A DNA stretch of 64,000 bases from Notospermus geniculatus (Eukaryota; Nemertea; Pilidiophora; Heteronemertea; Lineidae). Each line of letters starts with the position of its first letter. Position 1 is the first letter of the stretch. The position numbers were made by a program, and so were the translations under genes. The DNA is taken from the NCBI GenBank assembly GCA_002633025.1, contig NMRB01000008.1:1118286-1182285 (forward strand), written 5' to 3'. Below, piece by piece: positions 10,401-21,100 of the stretch. Below the pieces are notes generated by a model. That model was not told the origin of the DNA, did no database searches, and saw nothing but the letters and a program-made list of their open reading frames with translations.

Positions 10401-13400
10401 CGGCCAATTCTCTCTTGGTAGCATCCTGTTTCTGGCCTCGTTCAATCTTCTTGATATAATGGAATGAAAAGGAGGAATAGCTACCAAGACAATTGGGGTT
10501 GGCCCTGAAAGTAAATAAGCAGTAGAATCAAAGCTACCCAGCTACATTGTACTGGGATGAACCACACTTGACATATCGCATAGTGATTTTTCTCAGAATT
10601 CTAACTCCTTATAGCAATATTTGAACAGGAAGTTCTCATTTCCAAATGAATATCAGACCTGCATCCTCAGCAGTGTCAAGTGCCGAAGCTTTTTTTACTC
10701 ACCAGTCAAGTATAGCCCACAGTTCGGTCATATTATTCTGTAGCGCTGTACCAGTTAAGCCATATCGACGTTTGGTCCGAATACTCCTCAGAGCTTCTGT
10801 AACCTGTGCTCTCAGGCCCTGGAAAGAAAGATTGGAGGAGTTCTAGACTAGGCTGGATCTAACAGTCTTCTGTTTTAACGAGCCACCACCATCTCAGAGT
10901 CTACAGAGATTTTACGAATGTGCACTTATTTTAATAGGAATTTGCCGACTAACTTGTCATTTGCTTACGCGAGTTCTTGAAACCAAGATGGCGGACACCC
11001 ATCCAAACAATAAGGACAGTGAATCACTCAAGAGAATTTCTTAGAATTATTTGGGAGTTTGATGATTGGCTACAGATTTCATAGGATACCAGGTCCAAAA
11101 GATTTTCCTCTTCTTCATGTACAATTCACCTGATCTTCTTGTCTAGCAAAGGCAATCCAAGAGGGGACATTAAGCATACCGAGTTTGTCGATAAAAACAG
11201 TGCACACACCTTAATCTTATGAGCTTCATCCACCACTACAGCATTCCAGGAGTATGTATCCAGATCTTCCTGAAAGGACAACCATGAAACTTTAAAGATA
11301 TCGGGAGGTATAAGCAGACCGACTCCAGATCATCTTTACAACAACAGTGCTGACCAGTCTCTCTCTTTCTCAGGAACAACTCAAGATCACATCACAACGA
11401 CTAGAGATCATGACTGACAACATCTTTATTTTACAATGACTTCATTTGTGGACAAACTGCCCATAATGAGACAGACCATGGAAAGATACTTACAAAGTTT
11501 TCCCTGAAGGTGTCAAAAGTGGTCAGGACAACTTCCAGTTTCCCTTTCTTTACATCAGCCAATGTTTTCTCCTTGGCAGTCAAATGATAACACCTGGAAT
11601 GACAAAAGGTAAGATGGGGGACAAAGGATAAGTAAAGAAACCGCTCTTACTATACAACAGCGGACAGAAACAAAACACCCAAATCCACGCATCGTTGTTC
11701 TTGTCCTTGTCAGAGTTAGGAAATATAAGGCCATATAAGGAGCTGGGTTACCAACATGAATCACCAAGTGAGACCACTGCCAGTAAGATTAGGACTTGGG
11801 TGAAGAATCAAAATATCTGTGTCAAACATTACCTACCCATATCTGAAGTAACCCCAAGTCTCTAGCTCATCTGCCCAATTGTAAAGGACAGAACCGGGGC
11901 AGACGATGAGGAAAGCTGGAACTGATGCATCATCGAAACGTTTTGTGGTGTCCGACAGCTGCAAGATGAAGTAGATAGATATGGATATGATGCCAAGCGT
12001 ATGTAAATGACGCACAGTAGATGCAACCCAGGAAAGAGTGGAGGCAGAATCTGATCCACAACACAGAACACCAATATTTTAGTATCTTAAGGAATTCTGA
12101 AACCAATTCAACTATCGTACTTCCTAATTTTGCAGACATATCCCATTTACCTCTCTAATAAACTTTGGTTTCATTCGAAGCACATCTTCTCTTGTTCCAG
12201 ATTTCCTCAGCAGAGCAGCAATGAACGCAATAACCTGCAGCAAAATGACCACCATATTGAAAATCTTACACAGATGTGTTATGTTTATGCTGCATACTGT
12301 ATCTAAGAGAACAACAAATGATCTACATACATGTAACAATCAGTACAATTTCAGGGGCAGGCAAAGTCGGATGCCATCTGTAACCTTCCAGTGGTATAGT
12401 GTGTACCTGGTATAGTTTTTCCTCACCTGAACTGTTTTCCCCAATCCCATGTCATCGCCCAGAATAGCACCATGGTTTTCCCTGTAATGTGAGTAAAGGA
12501 ACTTCACACCCTCCCTCTGGTAATCCCTCAAATATTGATTCATCGTGGCGGGCACCTGAAATTTTGAGGTAGGACTTCTTTGAGTCACAGCCAGAAGAAG
12601 ATACTCTGCTACTCCCTGTCTATTAGAACAAATTCAACACAGCAATGGACACCACATGCAGCTATCGCTTGAACTAACTGCAACTCCTTTGGTCAGGACG
12701 TAGGGTTTCAAGACCCTTCTCTCAAGTCCAGAGCTTCTTGCAAAGGTCCCAGAACCTCACCTGGATAAGTGGAGAATCATCAAGCACCAAAGGTACTTTG
12801 AGATGCGATGGTACATGACTGAAACGAGGCTTTTCCATGTCATTATCATCAAACCCTGCAAATAAAGAACATGACTGGGTGAGATTGCACTTGTTCTGTT
12901 CAAAACAATGGAGAGAAATTCGATATCAAGTAATTTCAAGTTTAACCCATTACCGGTAATTTGACTGAAAACTAAATCAGATAGGCCACATATTACCAGT
13001 AGTATTCATCCTGAAAATTTTGGTTTGAAGGGAGACATGGATAAGAGTAGCAAAGTCCCTTTGCAGGGTATAGGCCTAACTGTTGCAACCCCCACTATCA
13101 TTGCCAGGGCCACACAGCACAGTGGGAGTCCATGACCATGACGTACCTTCCAATTCAAATCCAGATTTATTCAGCTGACTCGGAGTATTGGAGTCGGTCA
13201 CATCCTTTCCTCTGCTCAAGGCCTGACTGACCTCAATAATCGGACTGGACCTTATCACCTCGGTCACAGTGGATGAACATCTACAGCAGAGCACAAGTAA
13301 CGAAAAAAAAAACAGTGAAGTTATATCAGCCAAGCCAACAGCACAAAGTGCCAGAAAGGGATCATTCAAATGAAACAAATTCCTTCATTGAGACGAATTA

Positions 13401-15091
13401 GAACATTTCCTACACAACACTGACACAGGAAAATGTTTGTCTTCTGTGTATGGATCTCAAATCACATCGTGTTCAGAACTTCCCAAAATCAAAATAAAAT
13501 TCGAACAAATCATTTCCACAAAAGCTGGCATTTCTTACTTTTGTGTCCCCTTCTCCTGACCACCACTAGCCACCACAGACTTAGCTTTCTTCCGAGTTGG
13601 TTGTTTCTGTTGGCTTGAACGTTTCTTCAGGCGTTCTGATATTATGGAAAGACCTTCAAAATCATCCTCATATTCTTCCCTCGAATATTTGATACTAAAA
13701 TTGGAATTTTATACGAAGATTACAGCAAAACACAAGCTACTGACCTTAATTTGCAGTGTTCATAAAAGAGGGTAAAGGACCGTAACAGATAACTGCAGTA
13801 CCTGAAGAAGCATAAACCTACCTCATATTCTGTGCTCTCTCCGTTCCAGACAATGGACTGAACATTGTTGAAGAGGAAGAGGATGACTGGCTGTCTGTAC
13901 CAGCTGGCACTTCATCTGAAATTCAAAAGTTTGAATCCTCAGAATAACAATATCTCAGACACAAAATAGCATCAAAACTGGGGTGAGACGCAAAGACTAA
14001 AGAGGGAAGACACAAGAGAAGCATGACAAATACATCTCAACAGACATATTCCAAAGGGGCTGTTCTGTTTCATTTGAGGAATCTGAGTTGTGATCCTTGA
14101 GAAAATGGAGAAAGCTATGAAGTTGCAAATTGCAGCAATTATTCTGTACAGCACAACAAATAATCCCTGCAATTTGCAAGTGCATAGCTTTTTCCGTTTT
14201 CCCAAGGATCACAACTCAGATTCCTCAAGTGATGAAAACGAACAGCCCCTATCAGCCTGATTTACCTTTGCTTCCATGCTGCCGTCTTCTTCTTCTACGC
14301 TTCTTTATGAACTTCAAATCAAGCTCTTCATTCTCGTCTGAGTCATACCCGTCATATTTCACAAGCGCCCGGAGAATGCCATTCTTTCTGATGAGCTGTA
14401 TTATGTGTGCCTCGTAGTACATGTCCTCTCCGCTGTAATATGCCATACACTGATCGCCTTTGCACCACACAGCTGCAAAAACAACAGAATCATACTAAAA
14501 TTTGAGAAGAGTTTGTTTTTTTTGTGGGGGTGTTCTCTCCCAGACTGATGATCGAATCGCCGCCAAACTTGGTATGCACACGCAGACAGACCTGGGAAGT
14601 GTCCTTACGAAGCCTGAATTTTGATATGATTTATATTTTTTGAAATATCAAGATATTAACAAAAATAACAATGCTGTTTAGGCCTTTTGATTCATGACGT
14701 CACCAAGATTGACGTCAGTAACATCATGTGCGATGGAATGACATCATTACAATACATGCGAATCCTTGTGAAATTGGTTTGTACTTTGTCTTCAAGATGA
14801 ATATCCCAGCAGCTGCTGTACAGTCTGCAGCTTGACAAAGTTTTCAAGGCCTTCAAAGTTGAAAAATGAAAAGCAATCCTTTTCAAGGATCTAGAGGAAT
14901 CAAACATGTCATACTGACTGATCCTTACTGGTTTCATTCTCTCCATCAGAGATGTCTGGCTCAGGACGCCCATTGGCACCCCTTCCATCATCATGGGATG
15001 TAGACCTTTCATCATTGACAACAACTACATCTGAATCCGGAATCTCAAAAACGGTACTGTCACTTGATAGGGATGACATCTTGATCAGCAT
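7474..15091 (-). CDS. ERCC6L2: ERCC6L2, SNF2-family DNA-repair ATPase (3' end missing)
   Basis: Twenty coding exons: 14929-15091, 14266-14472, 13822-13915, 13539-13694, 13147-13280, 12761-12855, 12427-12555, 12151-12234, 11837-11958, 11494-11593, 11210-11269, 10703-10818, 10389-10504, 9972-10055, 9681-9829, 8973-9209, 8790-8861, 8251-8396, 7967-8062, 7474-7573. They join in frame to 820 residues. Order: acidic N terminus; Tudor-like segment (about 55-110, from [12 protein letters not shown]) ending in a basic run; linker; helicase motif [10 protein letters not shown] (316-324); DEAH (442-445); motif [13 protein letters not shown] (from 468); Cys-rich CPCGSG...CC; FRRLDG; motif VI QAQDRAYRIGQ (from 783). 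The Tudor segment, motif order and [15 protein letters not shown] and LSDPKY match ERCC6L2 rather than ERCC6 or ERCC6L. The family acts in DNA-break repair and is linked to bone-marrow failure in humans. The final donor at 7473 shows more exons follow; the HEBO/C-terminal part is not seen. The start codon lies only 14 bases from the REV3L copy B stop. Confidence 0.92.
7801..7841 (+). other. Hammerhead-ribozyme-like motif (degenerate)
   Basis: CTGAGGA (7801-7807) is followed by a hairpin GACCCC/GGGGTC, then GAA, a hairpin AATTT-GCG-AAATT and C at 7841. This is the order CUGANGA, stem II, GAA, stem III, UH of a hammerhead core. One extra A precedes stem II, and I could not find a convincing stem I. 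Such motifs occur at the ends of Penelope-like and other retroelements. It lies in an ERCC6L2 intron, on the opposite strand. Confidence 0.3.
9349..9518. mobile_element. MITE with AATAGGAGCNGTCAGC ends, copy 1
   Basis: The block begins AATAGGAGCAGTCAGCCGC and ends CTCCTATTG. It shares these ends and internal words (gggcc, attcaatgc, agtgacacct, ggtcaac) with 61003-61178, which lies in the opposite orientation. It sits in the ERCC6L2 intron between exons 15 and 16 and has no coding potential. Confidence 0.5.
14055..14250. mobile_element. Long-TIR foldback element AGGGGCTGTTC, copy 1
   Basis: Two arms of about 90 bases, each ending in AGGGGCTGTTC, are nearly perfect inverted complements. Both arms contain TTGTGATCCTTG and TGCAAATTGCAG. 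A second copy lies at 37930-38129 in the opposite orientation. This one ends only 15 bases from the donor of ERCC6L2 exon 2 (14266-14472). Confidence 0.65.
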
Positions 15092-15105
15092 TCATCAGTG
15101 AAGGG

Positions 15106-18100
15106 TTAGTCATCATCATCATCTTCATGTTGAGCAGATTCTTTCAGTTTGGCGGCTTCTTTCTCTTCCCTTCTTTTGCGATTTATGTTCATTTCTGCCA
15201 GCAGATTACGCTCCTGCATCTCATGCAGTCGAATGCCCTCATTCACATTCAGAGTTCTCTCCCGGATTTCCTTTTCAAGAGATTCTATTTTCTTTTGTTG
15301 CTCTGCAACAGTCTGACTCGCTGCCAAATTTTCAGGTAATCGAGGGGCACTTCCAGTTCCCACAACGTTAGTTTTGGTGCGGTGGTCAGCAACACTATAC
15401 ACTGATCCCGTCGTCACTGCACTTGGCTTCATTGTAGTCGGCCTCGTGGCCGTATTAGCAGCCTGTAACAATTCACTGTCTTGCCAATCAGAATGTGAAT
15501 TGCCCCGACTTTCTTCAACAGCACGAGCATTTGTATCTAATTCAAAGGGAGCTGGAGTCCTTGGTGGCATTTGTTCTGTAGTTCTATATGACAGAGAGTC
15601 AGTCTTTGGGCTCGATGCTGAACTGCTTAATACCTCAGCACCTTGCACCACAGCCGAATTCCTCTGAACAGCTTGATTCTGACTGTATGGAACACCAACA
15701 TGGCCTGAACTTTGCTGCGACACAGCCGTTTCTCTCTGCACAACCTGTGGGTCACTTCTGTCCCTGGTTTGAGCAACCGGATGTTGATTCCTTCTTTCCT
15801 GCTCATTTACTCGTGAACTCTGCACTTCTGGCTCTCGTCTTTGTCCGCCAGCTGCACTCGCTGCAGGATTTTCTCTCAGAATCTCTTGTTCCCTTGGTTT
15901 TTCTTGCTTTTTTGTAGCTGCCTGGTCTCTCAATGAACCCTGGTCCCTCACTGTCCCCTGGTCTCTGGGAATCGGCTGTTCCCTCACTTTCTCCTGACTT
16001 CTCGGCGTACCCTGATCCCTGGGTGTAATATCAGGCAGGTCATCGATGTCCATATCTAAATCAGGAATATCGTCATGAGTGACACCCTGACTCTGAACTC
16101 GTGTTTCATTCCCTGATGAAGGCGGCATGAAATTTCCTGGTGGCTGGTTTAGTTGATGTCGGACGGACTGGTAAAAACTACTCCTTGATGTTGAGCTTTG
16201 ACTTTGGCTAACTGGTGTGTCAAATCCATGGGACGGTGTTACTTCAGTGGGAGAGAGTAATGAGAAGTCATTATTGGGCATCATCTGAGGGGTGGATGGG
16301 AAGTTTTCCTGACTTATCGTAGATAATGGCGGTGGTTTTTGTCCTGATGCACTGCCTTGTTGGTGCACGGCCCGACTCTGGTGATGAGATGCATTGCCCT
16401 GATGTGGTGAGCTAACTTGGTGATGGGGTGTGTGTACGTGACGATTCATGGGCGATACGGTACCGTCCCGGTTCAGAGGTGGCTGGCTCATGATCGGCAC
16501 TCTAGAGGGATTCTGATGGGAAGAGATAGGCTGCTGTGGAAGCGACATTGGAATGTTATGTCCCATGGAAGATGGTACGGGGCCCATACCGGGTGGGATG
16601 TGATGATCCATACTGGTCGGAATGTTCATTCCCATGGGTGGCAATCCATGGTTCCCAGGATGCATATGCTGTCCCATGGACTGTGGCATATTGTGTCCTA
16701 ACGAATTTGGTGGAATGTTAGGCCCCATTGGATGGGGAAAGTTATGTCCCATTGGCATATGTCCCATTGGAGGGAAATGTCCCATCTGACCTGGGACACC
16801 GTGAGGGAGATTATGTCCAGGCATTGGATTATGTTGCATAGGAAACGACATTGGCATATTGTGCGGCCCAGGAGGCATATTTGGCAGACCAGGGGGCATG
16901 TTATGACCCATATTTGGCGCCATTGGCATCGGCATTGGGAAATTATTTTGAGCCATGGGGTTGAACTGTCCAGGTCCAGGGGGTCTGAAGGGAAGGTGAT
17001 GGGGTCCAGGAATAAACCCTGGATGACCTGGGTGATGACCAGGAAGTTGTTGAGCATTCATAGTGTCTTGGCCAGATGAACCTTTATCCTTGGATCTGCT
17101 CTTCCGTTCTTTGTAAGTCCGAGTTGATTTCTTTGCACTTTCTTTTGAATGGACAAAATTTTCTAACCGTGATATAACTTTTTGGTGCTTTTGTTGCCTA
17201 TCAGAAGCCAAATCGTCATTCGGTTTTGAAAGTGGTGGTGGCGGTGGTAGCACGGGTGGTTGTGAAGGAGTTGGTGGTTGTGACTGCACCTGCGGCTGTG
17301 TTTCAGTTTGCTGCCGCTGAATGTCAGGGTTTTGCTTCTCGCTTAGAAGATCCAGCTGTTCTAAATCCACCGTCGTCCCCATAGCAACTTCCCATGCCTT
17401 TCTAATGGGAGAATCATCATAGGTACCAGGTTCTGGAGCCAAGGGGTAGTTTTGTCCCGTATCACCTTCTCCTGCAGGTGACTGCGCCGGAGCAGGCGAC
17501 GGCTGTCCTTGAGAATGTGTCGTACAACCGCCAGCGAGGGCGGGACTTCCATTTTTGTCGTTCTTCTCCCCCTTATCACCATAAAGATTTGAAGGACTCA
17601 TCTGAGCACCTGTGTCACCTTGATAATGTCTCTGAGTCAGCTCAATGAAATTCTTCTTAGCCATTTCATCTGCAATGTTTGCATTCCGCATTGACCGTGA
17701 CCAACGATTTCTTGCCCTTGCTCCACGAGAGCCTTTCCCCCGACTTGACTGATGTCCAAACTCACTCGATGGTGCACTAAAAGGACTCGCAGGCGGCTGC
17801 ATTGTCATCGAATGTTGAGATGCCGCAGGTGACCCATCCTGCCTTATACTTCCCTGGCCAGGTGACATCGGTGGCACAAAACCTGGCCTAGAAATACTGT
17901 TATAACTATCATCGAAAGGATCCAGGCTTAAATTGGCTGAATTCCGATGAACGTCCGCTGGTGAATTGGCCATGCCAACTGAATTAGGACCATTAGCACA
18001 ATTTATTCCCATACTAGGGGAAAGCTGAGCAGAATAACCACCAACACTTGATTGGGAAGATCCCATTGTTTGTGCCCATGGGCTCCTTGGGCCCATACTT

Positions 18101-21100
18101 CCACCAGCCTGTGGACTTGGAGGAGGCTGCATGCCCTGCGGCGATTTCAATCCATGTTTATCACTTCCATGCTCAATGTCAATCTGTAAATTTCCATTAC
18201 CATCTCTTTGTGGATTTTTCGGTTCTGGTACGTTAAACGGCGAGGAAGGCCACACTGATAAGTCCGGCCCCGGTGTGTACATTGGTAACTGGTCTATGAG
18301 GTTGAAATCTGCTGAAGATACTTGGGGTGTCACACCATGAGGAATGGCAGGCGGAGTCTCCATTGGATGGACTGGTCCTCGAATTCCAAGACGCTTCTTC
18401 ACAGGTGCCGCTTTTTCTGGAGGAGAAAAGACAAGACATTACTGATAAGTCACATGGCAGAATGACATACAGTAAGCAAATTTCTTCCCAATCTGTCTGA
18501 CGACTGTTTTTATAGTTCAAGTCAGACATGAAAGAAAACAAGTCTCATCAACTTGATTCCGAATGGTCTCCACCAGATTATATTTCGATAATTTGCAGAA
18601 GAGCTCTTTTAATGAAAACATACCATTATTTTCATCACCGGCACCATCAAATTGGGGAACACAATCGATATCAAGCCACTGTGAGCCACTCCAGGATTGA
18701 TCAGTACCAAGCAACTCGTCTTCAAGATCAGGACTGAAACAAAAGTAACCAAGATTTACAAAAGTTTTACCAGCATCAACGCTCAAGCTTTGCCACCTGC
18801 CGCCAGCACAATTGTGAAAATTCCTCCACAACAGCTATTTATACATACCTTTTACTCCCATCTTTACTCTTAGCTCGTCCGTCCCCGCCCTCTGACCAGA
18901 GGCTCTGTGACATCTCCTTGGATATCAAATCCTCCTCCTTGTCCTCCCCGGCTGGGTTGCTGCCCAGGATGCTATCCTGTTCCTCGAGGATCGACACCTG
19001 TGACATCACATGCGACGTCGCCTCTGGACTATCTGGAGGGACCTCCGTCAAGCAGGCGAGTAGTTCGGCTAAGGCTTTGTCTTGGCTGTCCACTAGAAGG
19101 AAACGAGCATTATTTAAACGACATGGGGGAATTAGCGGCTGTTGCAGTTCAGACCGTTGCACGAAGTCATAACCTTCTGAATGAAACAGCATGAATGAAT
19201 TCCACTGCAGTTATTAATGAGTGTTCCCATCATACTCACTGATTGGCTGTGAATTGGTGTTCTGTGAGGAGTGGAAACTCTGGCTATGTGAGACAACACG
19301 ATGGACAGAATCAACATCTATAACAGGGGCCGACTCATCAAGTAGAGTTGTCTGGTCTGAGGCTTGGCTGTCGTCTAGAAAATAAACATTATTTAAATTT
19401 GATTAAGAAAACCAACTACCTAGAATTGTTTATACATGAAAGAAGCCACTCAAATGAGAGACAGGTATGCACCCACTGAACTCGGCTTCCAAATGATTGA
19501 CAATTTCAGAAGGGTGTCCCCTTTGTGCTGCATCTCACTGCCATTTCAAGAGTTTTCTATAATGTCCAATTCAATGGTTATTCTCCAACATTTTCCCCAC
19601 AAACATTTGTCTACCGGTACTTCAAGGTCCTTGTTGGAGGAGAAAACCTACCACTCTGCTGTGAGTGAGCCGAATCTGTAGAATGCTTCCGTGACATGGT
19701 CGCCGCTCCAAGACTTCTCTTTCCTCTTCCCTTGGATCTCCCCTTACCAGACCCCTGAGACTCTAACCCTGACTTTCGCATATTTTCCATCTCGTCATCC
19801 CTGTAAAGAGTATGAAACCCACCATATCAAAATAACCGAGGGGGACTGCCGTCAGCAAACGACTCTGCCAGCAGGACACCTCCCTATCCAGGACACACGT
19901 AGGTCATTTCTATTCATTTTGACTTCTGTAATCAGGATACCTCTCAATTAAATGCAGTATTTGTCAATCCTAAATGTTACCCTCCACAGCAAAACCAGTC
20001 GCATGTCGCTCAGAAGGTGAGCCACAACGAACTAAGATGACACCAGGAAAGAATGGAAGAAATAGATTATTTCAGATTTCATTAACAGACAGACAATATT
20101 CAAACGGACAAACATTTGGTCTCAACCTACCAAGCTAAGAGCGACATGCGACTGGTTTTGCTGTGCAGGGTCACAAATGTGTGCTTGATAAGGAAGTTAA
20201 AAGGCCCGTATTTTAGAATGCTCCTCAACGTAAAGGAGTTCCTCAAGGCTGTTGTTCTCAACAGGAGAACAATAGCTTGAGGAACTCCTTTACGTTGAGG
20301 AGCATTCTAAAATACGGGCCATCTTCTATTCTTTTTTGTCACTGCATGACCAACCGTCCAATTCATTCAGCAAACTGGTCATCAGTCCTCTGAATACTTA
20401 ATTTGCTTGAAAAACTGTTGTCACATTTGTATTGCGTCAACTAAAACTGCAAAATAGTCATCCAGCCAAAAATATCCAATTTTACAGGTATCATCTGCTG
20501 TTGTTTGCAACTAATAAGTCACATCAAGTTTTGACTTTCCCACTAAATTCTCCCACACATTTGCCAGTTGGTGTTGAGTGCAATATAAAATGAAACAGAC
20601 ATTGGATTGTCCGATGCTATTTAAGGACAAGTTAATCAATACAAGCAATTGATATGAAACTTCATGGCACTCAGCAGACCTGTTTGAAGTTTGAACAGGT
20701 GTACTTTATAGACCAGCATGGATTTTACCAAACAGAATTTCTTGGATCATTGTCAATTTCATGGTAATACATGTAGCAGATGTAGGCATACCATTATGAA
20801 TTCATTCTGATCTGAACCTGCGGAAAGCTGATGTTCTCCAAAATACTATCCCAGAGTAGAAGAAACCCTTTGTAAGAACATGGCCCAAGAATAGATCGCT
20901 AAATCATTACAAAGGCAAATTGTATCAAAAGAATCAAATTCAGTAGTCTTTCATCGTAACGACTTCTAATAGTTTTGCAGACAGCAAAGTTTCTTGAAGT
21001 TTCCCCTTCATGTTTTCAAGCTCAGATGATCAGTCCGGCCGATTAGTCTTATCATAGGCCTCAGGTAACTCTAATCCATTGTCTCTGTTTAGGCTAGGTT

